Below, piece after piece: positions 11,230 to 22,400 of a stretch of DNA of 64,000 nt. Position 1 is the first letter of the stretch. Every line of letters starts with the position of its first letter. Under the pieces are notes generated by a model, which saw nothing but the letters and a program-made list of their open reading frames with translations, did not search any database and was not told the origin of the DNA. The stretch is from NCBI RefSeq assembly GCF_949987515.2, contig NC_082698.1, forward strand, positions 34,833,964 through 34,897,963, read 5' to 3'. This stretch comes from Delphinus delphis (taxonomy: Eukaryota > Chordata > Mammalia > Artiodactyla > Delphinidae). A program made the position numbers and the translations under genes.

Positions 11230-11850
11230 GCGGATGCCCCATGATCTCCAGTATGAACTGCAGAGCTCCTTCCTTGCCCTCTTTCTCCTTCCTCCTCCAG
11301 TCTAACTACCTCTAATTACTACCACTAATTTCATTATGTTGTTCCTCTATTTAAGAAACTCCAATGGTTTCTTGCTAAGAACAGGAAAAAAAAAGTCCCA
11401 ACTTCCCCACCTGCTGATTTGGTCCAGCCCCCATGCAATCTCACTTACCTCCCACAAGTTGCCAGCATGCTCCCATTGGGCTTACTTTATTACTCCCTAA
11501 TTCTTCCCTTTAAGCCTCATTCACATTGTTTTCCCCACTGGATTACTTTTCCCACTTGCTTTTGCCCATCCAAATCCTATCATCCTTCAATGGCCAGCCA
11601 GCCTAAATAATTACCTTTACTTTAAGCCCTTTCTTTACAGTTCTGCACCCACTGATATCCTTTCTCTGATCTCCTACAGAGCAAATTGTTTCTATGGCAC
11701 ATGGTGGCTTTTACACATTGCTTTGCTTTGCTGTGTTTTCATGTGTCAGCCCTGCCTACCCTGAGGCAGGAATCTTTTTTTTTTTTAAACTTTGTGTTTT
11801 CTGTAGCATCTAGCCCAAAGCTCAACATAATAGATGTTCAATAATTGGTA
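11230..11850 (-). mobile_element. L2 LINE fragment (probable)
   Basis: Pyrimidine-rich plus strand whose complement resembles L2 ORF2 end and 3' tail: 'ctgtagcatctagcccaaagctcaacataatagatgttcaataa' is the antisense L2 terminus. A 63-codon open stretch at 11419-11610 is on the non-coding strand of the element and has no gene features. The neighbouring pyrimidine-rich DNA to 12500 may be further LINE-derived sequence, but I cannot align it. Confidence 0.6.
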
Positions 11851-12629
11851 GTTACTTTTTGGCCCAGAGGTTCCATCAAGCCCCTTTAAACACTCCTGAC
11901 ACAACATGTACAAACTTCTCACTCTTGTTACCGACTTCCTACCAAATCCTCTCCACATACCTTAAGCTTTGCTCTCACCTTCCCCCTGCTTGACAAGTCT
12001 CCTGACCTTCATTGTGGGCAAACTTCCCTTTACCACCCTAAAATGATTTCCTCCGTTTCCTTTCACCTCTCTGACCTAAGTAAAGTCTAGCTCTTTCTTG
12101 AACCCTATGCCATGGAGAATCTCCCTTTCTCTTCTCACCTGACTTAAATGATGAAGTAGACAAACTCATCCTCACTCATCACTATTATCTGCTCCTCCTT
12201 TGACCCTTTTCTTCTTCCCCATTCACCAATTTTTTTCTAACTTCTGTATTACAGCAGCAACTACTTTATAATATTCTTCTCCACTCTAATCTGTTAACTT
12301 CAGTAAATATTCACATCGTTAGCCCTTCATATTCCTTATTCCCCTTAGCTCTGTAGGCCTACATCACCTCTCCACAGCAGCAAGGCCAACCCCGAACACT
12401 GAGAGGCCTCTGGGGGCTCTATCTTGGACCTGTGAGCATCTCTAACTAGAACCACCTTTGCTGCCATTTCTCTCAACTCCCCACTAAATCTGATTTCTGC
12501 TGTGCCTCATTCACTTAATCCATACCTTTCCCTACTCCATTTCAAATGCTGCTCCATTAACTAAGCAGACTCGGGGCAGTGCACTTAAAATACAGACTCC
12601 AAGGAGCTTTTAATTCACTACACAGAGCG

Positions 12630-12765
12630 TCAATTTTCAATCTTAGCTACACCTGAGAATTTAAAAAAAGAAGATGCCTGAGCCCCACTCCCAGAAATTG
12701 ATTTAACTGGCCTGCATTTGGGCCTGGGCAATGTTGGCCAGGTTTGAGACCACCGTGTTAGGCAC
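12630..12765 (+). mobile_element. hAT-Charlie MITE (MER58/MER5-like)
   Basis: The text 'caatcttagctacacctgagaattt...gatgcctgagccccactcccagaaattgattt' ending 'ggtttgagaccaccg' resembles the small Charlie-derived elements. Ends are blurred and the subfamily is uncertain. Confidence 0.55.
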
Positions 12766-15461
12766 TTGCTGGCTAGAATGGACTTCCTGCACACTTAGGC
12801 AGTCTTAGGATCAATCATGTTAGGACTGTTCTTTCCTGCACCCTCAATCCCACCCCTGCACCTTTTTAAAAAATTTTGGGATACAATCCCAACTCTTTAA
12901 GCTTAATTGGGGTCATCATAACCTGACCTTCTACTTATTTCAGGGAACCGTCACTCTAAACTATTTCCAAACTCTCACAGAAATGTGATACAATGATTAT
13001 TGGAAAAAGCTAGTACTGTAGGGCTACAGTAATTGAGTCATAAACTCAAACTACATAGAAAGAGCTGTTAACCTGGGGCAAAAAGGAAGAATCACTAAAA
13101 TGGTTCAAAGAGATAAGTTATTGATGGCAATCAGGTTCCTAAGCAAACCTCCAGAAGCTCTATTTGATCCACATGGAGGCTGGCAAACAACCAAGCAGGC
13201 CACAAGCTGTCTTTCCCTGCCCCCCACACCAAGGCATTCTCCACCTACAGATGAATTCGGACATTGTGCCAGCTCCCTGCTTTTCTCGCCCTCTGGAGGA
13301 CCAAGCACAGATTTTCTTGACTAAGGCTTTACATTGCTATAGCTCAGAATTCCAGCTCTAGAAATCTCTGACAAATACATACCACATATCATCATCGATA
13401 AGTTGCTCATCTCTCCCTTGCTCTCCTAACTCTTGCTGCAAAACCTAAGTCCTTTTCTCTCCTGATGTGACTCAGAACATCAGTGCTAATGATAAATCTC
13501 TGTCACTTAAAAAAACAAAAAAACAATGCTACCAACCCTGCTTGTAAGGCACCAGAAACTGCCTTCAGAAATCTCAAGTGTTGCTATTCATTCGTATCCT
13601 CTTCTGATTTAACCTGTCTTTTCAAGGTTTTATTCAAGATCTTAAAAAACTTCTTGCACTCTATTCTTCTGTTTGTCTAGTAGTACAAGTCCATATTCCT
13701 TTATTACACTTCCAAAATCCTCTGAGCTCTTCAAACTGAAAGAGCTTATTTGGTGATAAAACATGTACCTGATCTGAACTCTCCGACAATCCAACCTGAG
13801 CTGAACTGACAGGAAGCTACTTATAGACCTTACCTCATTTGGTGTGAACAACACATACATTTCACTGCAGAGCTGTTAATATGCTCGATTATGGGGAAAT
13901 GGCCAGGACCCCACTGTGGATATTATACATAATATATGTACTGAATTACCTTTCTAAAATCCGAAGAACTCTGAATTTCAAAGCCCCAAGGTTTCAGGTA
14001 ACAGTCTGTAGACCTGTATCCACACTGTATCAATTTCTCCAAGTTTTTATTTCAAGCCTTCAGTTTTTCAATTACACAGAAATGAATAAGTTTGGGGGAG
14101 CGTGCTTACTTGAGGACCTAAATTCATTCACATAACTGTTCCTATAAGCATGTATGCATTCACTGTTTTAAACTGACTTAGAAATGAACTGTTGAAACAC
14201 TGCCTATTTGCCAGTTAAGAACTTCCCAGATAAGCTCGGAAAGCCCAGGAAACCAACAGCAAGAACTGGGTCTACAAGCAGTTGGGTGACAAATTCCTTC
14301 AAAGCATTTCCCAAGGTAATTTCTACCCGCAACTCCAACTTATCAATCAACTGTACTAATTTTTTAAAGTGTCATTTTATCACTGTCTACACTCTGCTGT
14401 GCTCATTTAACGTAAAGAGCTTGTTCTAACAATTTCCAGTTCACAGTCCTTAGACATTTTCGAAAAACCTACCAAATCAAAACATTATTCCTATAATACT
14501 TTAAATTAGAGTGAGCTATTTTAGTAAGTTCTTAGTCATTTAAGAGGGAGGTTTTAAGAAATGAATTGCAAGCAGGAATAAACAAAATGTACCATGGTGT
14601 CTAAACTTTTACCATTTTGTCATGCACGGCTGCATGACAAGTCATGCGCTTTAAATGTACTAAAGTTTCAAGAAGTATTTAAATATGATGTCAAATAAAA
14701 ATCTCAAAAATCAGAGGTTAATTTTGTGTGTGTGCTCCAAAGTAAACAGTCAAAACCACCAGTAGAAACGGGGAAGAGGGGCTGTCCCATTACATCATCT
14801 GGCAATATGTAGTTTGAAGCCTGAGAGCGCTCTCCAAATAATCCTTAAAAAAATCCATCTGGGAAATCATCCCCGTGAAGCTTAGATCACTTGAGTTTAA
14901 ATAAAAGGTTAAAAAAGCTTCCCCACCTTACGTCACACGCCTGTATCATATGAAAAATAAAACCACCATCGAGGCTGACAGTAACGGAAAGGTCACAATT
15001 AGGTGGAAACTCGCCGCAGACTGTTCAATCTGAAGGGGGAACGGAAAGAAAAGCGAGGAAAAGGGGAAAATATTCGCTCTCCCAAGACAGGCAGATAGCT
15101 CAGCGGAAAACCCACTCCCGCCTGCCTGACACCTTATCTTTATCCAACAGATGATGCCGACTCCAAGATGCTGGTCATTTCCTTAGAGAAAGTGGGAACC
15201 CCCCAAGCCAGAAAATAACCGAAAACAGCCAGCGTATCCGGCCACCCCGACATTTCCCGAGGGTGGAAGGTGCAGATCGCGAAGTGATCACTGCTGCCCA
15301 CGAGGCACAACTCTTTGATTTCGGCCCGAGAAAGGGGAGCCTGAGCGCTTCTCCCCGGGCGGGTCCGGGGCTCCCCGGAGGATACGCGGGTCCCCGGGCA
15401 CCCCTCTCCCCCCGTCCCGACCTGCCGTCGGGGCGCCCCGCGGCCCCCGCCCGGCACCTAC

Positions 15462-15599
15462 CGCAGTCGCACCGGCGCCAGCCGACACGATGGGCGGCAG
15501 CTTCTCGCGCTCCGGTTCCTTCCCTTTCTTCTCCTCGGGCGCAGTCGCCGCCACAGCCGGCGGCGCGGCGGGCGAGGGCACCCGATCCACCTCACTCAT
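15462..15599 (-). CDS. HECTD2: HECTD2 coding exon 1 (N-terminus)
   Basis: The start ATG at 15599-15597 has a purine at -3 (GACATGA). It opens MSEVDRVPSPAAPPAV, continues EEKKGKEPEREKLPPIVSAG and ends AGATA, 46 codons in all. The donor GCG|GTAGGT falls exactly after codon 46 in phase 0, as needed to join exon 2 at 3259. Composition (Pro/Ala, then a charged K/E patch) matches the disordered N-terminus of HECTD2 as I remember it. The catalytic HECT domain is about 500 or more residues downstream and not in the window. The same frame stays open upstream to about 15713 but contains no ATG, only near-cognate codons such as TTG, so this ATG is chosen. Expression should be driven by the surrounding CpG island. 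Confidence 0.93.
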
Positions 15600-15715
15600 G
15601 TCAAGCTGAGCAGCGGGAGCGCTAGGCGGCGGCGGCAGCGGCGGCCGGGCTGCTGCTGGGGCTGGCGCTGCTGCCGCCGCGGCCGCGAGAGGGCTCTGCG
15701 CCGTCGCGTCCAACC

Positions 15716-15979
15716 TCAGCCGCCGCTCCGCCCCCGCCCGCGCCCGCGCCCGCGCCCGCGCACCCGCCGCGCACCCGCACCGCGCGCGCGCCCGGATGCC
15801 CCGCCCCCGCCCCCGCTCGCTCCACCCGCCAGCCGCTCCCGCCTGCTGCTCTCCTCAATCGCCCCCGCCCCGCCCCCTGCTGGGCTCGCGGGTCGCGCGT
15901 CCTGGACGCTGGCCCCGGCCGCCCTTGCTAACCCCTGGGGCCAGGAGACGAGGCGGCGCCGCCGCCGCCGCGCCGCCAT
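15716..15979 (-). other. Candidate upstream ORF (87 codons) in the HECTD2 5' leader
   Basis: An ATG at 15979-15977 in the context ACAACATGG (A at -3, G at +4, near-optimal) opens a frame beginning MAARRRRRRLVSWPQG. It ends at a TGA (15718-15716), 116 bp before the HECTD2 ATG. It is relevant only if transcription starts upstream of 15979, which the window cannot show. The predicted peptide is Arg/Gly/Ala-rich low complexity, so its effect, if any, would be on translation of the main ORF. Confidence 0.45.
15727..15764. repeat. GC-only (CGCCCG)n hexanucleotide tract
   Basis: Plus strand: several CGCCCG units in a row inside the CpG island, and GGGCGC on the transcribed leader. It is followed by an alternating CG stretch near 15781-15791. 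Such a tract in a 5' leader can form G-rich structure and is prone to copy-number change. It is short here (about 4-5 units). Confidence 0.85.
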
Positions 15980-15982
15980 GTT
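15972..15982 (-). promoter_or_regulatory. YY1-type initiator element
   Basis: On the minus strand this reads AACATGGCGGC, one base from the standard AAGATGGCGGC YY1 core promoter motif and in the direction of HECTD2 transcription. In TATA-less CpG-island genes such elements usually lie within a few tens of bases downstream of the start site. That would put HECTD2 initiation near 15985-16010 (inference). Confidence 0.6.
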
Positions 15983-16269
15983 GTTTGCGGACTGTCGCCC
16001 CAGATGGCAAGGAGGGGGTTCAGACTAGAGGCTCGGGACTGGGGGGGACAAGGCGAGGCCTGCAAAGGGTCGCGCAGGGATAGAGCGTTCCCGAGTGGCG
16101 CCTGTGGGGCGGGGCGAGCGCGGCAGCCTCCTCTGCGCGGACGGCCCTGACTTGGGGCGCGTAGACCCGCGGGATCTAGGCTGGTGGCCTTTTCCTCCCC
16201 AGCGCCCGCAAAGCCGTCGCCTTGGGGCCAATGCTTGTCCCTGCCACCCCTGCCCGCCCACACGCCCGC

Positions 16270-17560
16270 TTGCCCCAGGAGAGAGGTCTCGAGCCTGCGC
16301 ATCCTTTTTTAGTCGACCGACCCTTTCTAGATGCCCAGAGATCCCCTACCTACAAAGGAAAAGCCTAGGGTGGGGGGAAGGGAAGTGAGACGTCGTGGGC
16401 CCCACCTTCCGCACCGCAGGGTGGGACGGCCAGGCCACACTTTCCATTCCTGTTCCTCTCGTCCCCACTTGGACTGCCAAATCCGCCTCTCCCTTCCCGT
16501 CCCCACGCGCCTACATCTCGCTCTCTCCCTGCATCCCTTTGCTGCCTCCGATCCCTTCCTTTTATAAGTTACAGATGGACAGACCCAAGCTCTGCCGCAT
16601 TAATGTCATCATTAATATGGGAACGAACTTTAAAACCGAGGAGGAAAGCTTTTAATCATGATACTAAACCACCCCCAGCCCCGCCTCCATCCCCACCCCC
16701 ACGATGAAGCCACATAGACATTTCCTTTCCTTTCCGCCCCTCCTTTTGCTTTTCTCAGTCTGCTGGAGCTGCGGAGACACCTGCTGATTTAAGGGAAGGG
16801 AGAGAGCAAGAATGCGCTGCATCGCCTATTAAAAGTAGGGAATTTCTTGACGTTCACATCTTCAGATTTTTCGGTTGCGGCTTTGTTATTTTACTTGAGA
16901 TTGAGTGAATTTTCAGATCAAGGATACCGAGATCCAAATAACCAAAAATATCTCTGAAACATGTTTGAGACGATGTTTGGGTTATCTATTATTTTACATA
17001 ATTCAGAGTTATTAGCATAACTAAGTACTAGTTACAGTGCATCGAGAAATGAGGTTGCATGTTTTTCAAACCCAGACTTTGTAACAAGCAGATCTGAAGC
17101 AAACCATGTAATGAATATAATAATTAGTATTCCAGATTACCTTCTAAATTGTAAATTATGACGTTCATTTGTAGAAAGGCTTTCTAGTTTTACTACAGTT
17201 GCTGTCATCACCTATTTAAATGTTAGTTAGGAAAAGGTTTGAAGTGCCATATAGTCGGCAAAAAGTATTTCATTGCTAATTAGCCTTGGAGGGAAATGAT
17301 GTGGACACATTACTTTGAAGCATTCTCCTTTCTATTTTTCTTGAATTCTTTTTCAGAATTTTCTTTCCTTCTTAGACCTCTGAAATACTCATTCTATAGG
17401 GAGGAACATACAGTTATTTCCTACTTTTAGCAGGTGAGTGTGCTGATCTTTTGATACAGCAACAACTGAAATGTTATTTTATAAACGGAAGACTTTACAG
17501 TTCAAGATAGTCTATACTGCGAAGCTAGGTTAATAGAACAAATAGTAGGGAAAATAGCAC
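16270..17560. other. HECTD2 upstream flank, no gene seen
   Basis: Composition falls from GC-rich to AT-rich between 16270 and 16850. The first part is pyrimidine-rich on the plus strand with CACCCC runs near 16670-16700. I see no exon, RNA gene or nameable repeat. Any divergent non-coding transcript would start around here. Confidence 0.6.
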
Positions 17561-18207
17561 AATCAGCCCTCCACACCCACAGGCTCTGCCTCCACCGATC
17601 GAAAATATTAGAAAAAAAATTCCAGAAGTTCCATAAAGCAAAACTTGAATTTGCCACCATTTGTATAGCATTTACATTGTATTAGGAATTATAAGTAATC
17701 TAGAGATGATTTAAAGTATGTGGGGGGCTTCCCTGGTGGCACAGTGGTTAAGAATCCGCCTGCCAATGCAGGGGTCACGGGTTCGAACCCTGGTCTGGGA
17801 AGATCCCACATGCCGCGGAGCAGCTAACCCCGGGCGCAACAACTACTGAGCCTGCGTTCTAGAGCCTGCGAGCCACAACTACTGAGACTGTGCTCCAAAA
17901 CTACTGAACCCCGCGCGCCTAAATCCTGTGCTCCACAACAAGAGAAGCCACCGCAATGAGAAGCCCACGCACTGCAAAGAAGAGTAGCCCCCGCTCACCA
18001 CAACTAGAGGAAAGCCCGCATGCAGTAATGAAGACCCAATGCCGCCAAAGATAAATTTATAAAAAATAAATGAATAAAGTATGTGGGACCATATGTGTAG
18101 GTTATATGCAAAAACTATAACATTTTATAAGGGACTTGAGCATCCTTGGATTTTGGTATCCACAGGGGCCCTGGAAACAATCCCCCTTGGTTGGAGGGAC
18201 AACTGTA
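17560..18207 (+). mobile_element. MER2-type Tigger DNA transposon, split by a SINE
   Basis: The left half (17560-17724) begins 'aatcagccctcc' and contains 'gatcgaaaatatta...attccagaagttcc'. The right half (18088-18207) contains 'ggttatatgcaaa', 'gggacttgagcatcc', 'ttttggtatccacaggggccctgg' and ends 'gagggacaactgta'. The ends are inverted repeats (cagt-gccctcc type). Removing the SINE restores the MER2 order, giving roughly 300 bp. It is an inactive TcMar-Tigger MITE. Confidence 0.85.
17725..18075 (+). mobile_element. CHR-type SINE with 12-bp target-site duplication
   Basis: A full-length element: head 'gggcttccctggtggcacagtggttaagaatcc', B-box region 'cacgggttcgaaccctggtctggg', long CHR body and a (TAAA)-rich tail. 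The direct repeat aaagtatgtggg flanks it at 17713-17724 and 18076-18087. It landed inside the MER2 element, so it is younger than that. Several internal CpGs have decayed, suggesting moderate age. Confidence 0.95.
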
Positions 18208-18479
18208 TCCTTTTTCCTAGTGTTTTCAACTAGATTTAGTAATCGGTGATTAAAATGATTGGATGAGAAACCACGTGAATTACATGCCTTATGCCTTCTC
18301 TTTTCATGTGTGAGACTAAAAGTTTGTACATGTCACATTCAATAGAACAAAATGCTTTAATACTGGCAAAACAAGGCAAGTCGGAAATTTTAATTTCTGC
18401 TACTGCACCAGAATAGATAATCCACTTCTACAGAAGTCCACTGATTAATTCACCTGTGAGTTACATACAAAAAAATGAT

Positions 18480-19110
18480 AATTCGTTGATGTTCTCTTTT
18501 ACTTCCTGTTAAATACCTTGCTCTCAATGCACCACCGCATCCCTTCTTCATCCTCATGGGCTCCAGGATGGAGGCTGGAGAGTGGGAAAGGGGCTGCTGG
18601 AAAGCTGCAGAGTGATGGCTCCAGTGGGCTTGAGAAACATACTCCTACCTGCCACCAACATGCTTCTGAAGGCCCAGGTAGGAGTGAGAGGGTTGTGGTA
18701 CAGGACATACAGAGAGCTCTGGTCATTCTGTACAGAGGTGTGCAGAAGATGCCTTTCAGCTCTGCCAAGTGTCAGCAAAAAGTGCAACAGTGATGGCATC
18801 TAAGTACAAACCCGTTAGCCCAGGAAAAAGTGGGAGTGAGGCAGGAGAAGCATTTCACCGTGAGCTCATTCATATACCTATGGGATATACGAGTTTGGGG
18901 GCAGGGTGGGGAAGCTACAGATCTGGTTATTTCCGTGAAAGAAAAGCAAAGACCAAATTACAAGGTAATGAAAGGTATAAATTATAGATAACATTCTACT
19001 GTAATTATATACAGTGATACTACAGTGAACAGTAGCAAAGTAAGTTCTGACAGGTTGGTTAAAAGTGGTTTATAAATAACACCTTAATTATATAAGGTAA
19101 AGCTATGAAT
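18480..19110. other. Non-repetitive segment with overlapping short open frames, no gene assigned
   Basis: 18500-18800 has higher G+C than its surroundings and several overlapping 70-90 codon frames on both strands, none resembling a family I know. A CAG|GTAGGA donor-like site occurs at about 18677. It could be an exon of a divergent non-coding RNA or an eroded processed pseudogene. I could not decide from the sequence. 18990-19110 is AT-rich and featureless. Confidence 0.4.
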
Positions 19111-19112
19111 TA

Positions 19113-19127
19113 GTGAACTTTTTTTTT
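19113..19127. repeat. Left target-site duplication of the large L1
   Basis: The sequence gtgaac followed by nine T is repeated at 24923-24937. The AAAAAAAAAGTTCAC target on the L1 sense strand fits the TT/AAAA preference of L1 endonuclease. Fifteen identical bases indicate a fairly recent insertion. Confidence 0.85.
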
Positions 19128-19429
19128 ATACAGCAGGTTCTTATTAGTCATCCATTTTATACACATCAGTGTATACATGTCAATCCCAATCGCCCAATTC
19201 ATTGCACCACCACCCCCGCCACCGCCACGGCTTTCCCCCCTTGGTGTCCATACATTTGTCTCTACATCTGTGTCTCATTTTCTGCCCTGCAAACCGGTTC
19301 ATCTGTACCATTTTTCTAGGTTCCACATATATGCATTAATATACGATATTTGTTGTTCTCTTTCTGACTTACTTCACTCTGTATGACAGTCTCTAGATCC
19401 ATCCACGTCTCAACAAATGACCCAATTTC

Positions 19430-22400
19430 ATTCCTTTTTATGGCTGAGTAATATTCCATTGTAGAAATGTACCACATCTTCTTTATCCATTCGTCTGTCG
19501 TTGGGTTTCTCTGGGTATATGCCCAGTAGTGGGATTGCTAGGTCATATGGTAATTCTATTTTTAGTTTTTTAAGGAACCTCCGTACTGTTCTCCATAGTG
19601 GCTGTATCAATTTACATTCCCACCAACGGTGCAAGAGGGTTCCCTTTTCTCCACACTCTCTCCACCGTTTGTAGATTTTCTGATGCTGCCCATTCTAACT
19701 GGTGTGAGGTAATACCTAATTGTACATTTGATTTGCATTTCTCTAATAATTAGTGATGTTGAGCAGCTTTTCATGTGCTTCTTGGCCATCTGTATGTCTT
19801 CTTCGGAGAAATGCCTATTTAGGTCTTCTGTCCATTTTTGGATTGGGTTGTTTGTTTTTTTAATATTGAGCTGTACGAGCTGTTTATCTATTTTGGAGAT
19901 TAATCCTTTGTCTGTTGATTCATTTGCAAATATTTTCTCCCATTCTGAGGGTTGCCTTTTCATCTTGTTTATAGTTTCCTTTGCTGTGCAAAAGCTTTGA
20001 AGTTCATTAGGTCCCATTTGTTTATTTTTGTTTTGATTTTCATTACTCTAGGAGGTGGATCAAAAAAGATCTTGCTGTGATTTATGTCAAAGAGTGTTTT
20101 CCTCTAAGAGTTTTATAGTGTCCGGTGTTACATTTAGGTCTCGAATCCATTTTGAGTTTATTTTTGTGTATGGTGTTAGGGAATGTTCTAATTTCATTCT
20201 TTTACATGTAGGTGTCCAGTTTTCCCAGCACAACTTATTAAAGAGACTGTCTTTTCTCCATTGTATATCCTTGCCTCCTTTGTCATACATTAGTTGACCA
20301 TAGGTGCGTGGGTTTGTCTCTGGGCTTTCTATCTTGTTCCATTGATCTATATTTCTGCTTTTGTGCCAGTACCATATTGTCTTGATTACTGTAGCTTTGT
20401 AGTGTAGTCTGAAGTCAGGGAGTCAGATTCCTCCAGTTCTGCTTTTTACCCTCAGGACTCCTTTGGCTATTCGGGGTCTTTTTTGTCTCCATACAAATTT
20501 TAAGATTTTTTGTTCTAGTTCTGTAAAAAAATGCCATTGGTAATTTGGTAGGGATTGCATTGAATCTGTAGATTGCTTTGGGTAGTATAGTCATTTTCAC
20601 AATATTGATTCTTCCAATCCAAGAACATGGTATATCTCTCCATCTGTTGGCATCATCTTTAATTTCTTTCATCAGTGTCTTATAGTTTTCTGCATACAGG
20701 TTTTTTGTCTCCCTAAGTAGGTTTATTCCTAGGTATTTTATTCTTTCTATTGCAATGGTAAATGGGAGTGTTTCCTTCATTTCTCTTTCAGATTTTTCAT
20801 CATTAGTATATAAGAATGCAAGAGATTTCTGTGCATTAGTTTTGTATCCTGAAACTTTACCAAATTCATTGATTAGCTCTAGTAGTTTTCTGGTGGCGTC
20901 TTTAGGATTCTCTATGTATAGTATCATGTCATCTGCAAACAGTGACAGTTTTACTTCTTCTTTTCCAATTTGTATTCCTTTTATTTCTTTTTCTTCTCTG
21001 ATTGCCATGGCTAGGACTTCCAAAACTATGTTGAATAATAGTGGTGAGAGTGGACATCCTTGTCTTGTTCCTGATCTTAGAGGAAATGCTTTCAATTTTT
21101 CACCATTGAGAATGGTGTTTCTGTGGGTTTGTCTTATATGGCCTTTATTATGTTGAGGTAGGTTCCCTCTATGCCCACTTTCTGGAAAGTTTTTATCATA
21201 AATGGGGGTTGAATTTTGGTGAAAGTATTTTCTGCATCTATTGAGATGATCATATGGTTTTTATTCTTCATTTTGTTAGTATGGTATATCATATTGATTG
21301 ATTTGCGTATATTGAAGAATCCTTGCATCCCTGGGATAAATCCCACTTGATCATGGTGTATGATCTTTTTAATGTGTTGCTGCATTCTGTGTGCTAGTAT
21401 TTTGTTGAGGAATTTTGCATCTACATTCATCAGTGATATTGGTCTGTAATTTTCTTTTTGTGTAGTATCTTTGTCTGGTTTTGGTATCAGGGTGATGGTG
21501 GCCTCATAGAACGAGTATGGGAGTGTTCCTTCCTCTGCAATTTTTTGGGAGAGTTTGAGAAGGATGGGTGTTTGCTCTTCTCTAACTGTTTGATAGAATT
21601 CACCTGTGAAGCCATCTGGTCCCAGGCTTTTGTTTGTTGGAAGGTTTTTAAACACAGTTTCAATTTCATTACTTGTTAATGGTCTGTTCACATTTTCTAT
21701 TTCTTCCTGTTCAGTCTTGGAAGGTAATACCTTTTTAAGAATTTGTCCATTTCTTCCAGGTTGTCCATTTTATTGGCATAGAGTTGCTTGTAGTAGTCTC
21801 TTAGGATGCTTTGTATTTCTGCGGTGTCTGTTGTAACTTCTCCTTTTTCATTTCTAATATTGATTTGAGTCCTCTCCCTCTTTTATCTTGATGAGTCTGG
21901 CTAATAGTTTATCAATCTTGTTTGTCTTCTCAAAGAACCAGCTTTTAGTTTTACTGACCTTTGCAATTGTTTTCTTTGTTTCTATTTCATTTATTTCTGC
22001 TCTGATCTTTATGTTTGCTTTCCTTCTGCTAACGTTGGGTTTTGTTTGTTCTTTCTCTAGTTCCTTTAGTTGTAAGGTTAGATTGTTTATTTGAGATTTT
22101 TCTTGTTTCTTGAGGTAGGCTTGCATAGCTATAAACTTCCCTCTTAGAACTGCTTTTGCTGCATCCCATAGGTTTTGGATCGTCATGTTTTCATTGTCAT
22201 TTGTCTCTAGGTATTTTTTGATTTCCTCTTTGATTTCTTCAGTGATCTCTTGGTTATTTATTAACATATTGTTTAACCTCCATGTGTTTGTATTTTTTAC
22301 GGTTTTTTTCCCTGTAATTCATTTCTAATCTCATAGTGTTGTGGCCAGAAAAGGTGCTTGATACAATTTCAATTTTCTTAAATTTACTGACGCTTGATTT

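Larger units (their letters stand above)
3260..15461 (-). other. HECTD2: HECTD2 intron 1 (12.2 kb)
   Basis: This lies between the exon 1 donor (GCG|GTAGGT, GT at 15461-15460) and the exon 2 acceptor (AG at 3261-3260). It holds MIR, L2, hAT and SINE copies annotated separately, plus non-repetitive AT-rich DNA. I see no additional convincing exon. Open frames inside it lack splice signals or coincide with repeats. The stretches 7600-9000, 10140-10570 and 12770-15230 show no feature I can name. Confidence 0.88.
15240..16270. promoter_or_regulatory. CpG island promoter of HECTD2 (possibly bidirectional)
   Basis: A sharp rise in G+C and CpG frequency against the AT-rich surroundings, covering exon 1 and about 650 bp upstream. 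No TATA box is visible. GC boxes (CCGCCCC/GGGGCGG) occur near 15798-15818, 15858-15880 and 16105-16115. The CpG content has not decayed to TpG/CpA, which suggests an unmethylated germline promoter. Minus-strand output would be HECTD2. A divergent plus-strand non-coding transcript is common at such islands, and a HECTD2-AS1 locus exists in human, but nothing here proves one. Overlapping long frames in the island reflect low stop-codon density in GC-rich DNA. Confidence 0.9.

Noticed and set aside
15600..15713. In-frame N-terminal extension of HECTD2 (about 38 residues, Ala/Pro-rich)
   Set aside because: The upstream frame is open, but its first codon at 15713 is TTG and there is no ATG before 15599. 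Near-cognate initiation is possible but not supported by the sequence.
15262..16655. Many long overlapping frames on both strands of the CpG island
   Set aside because: GC-rich DNA has few stop codons. Composition is Arg/Pro/Gly/Ala low complexity and no known domain appears. Only the HECTD2 exon has matching splice sites and a recognisable peptide.
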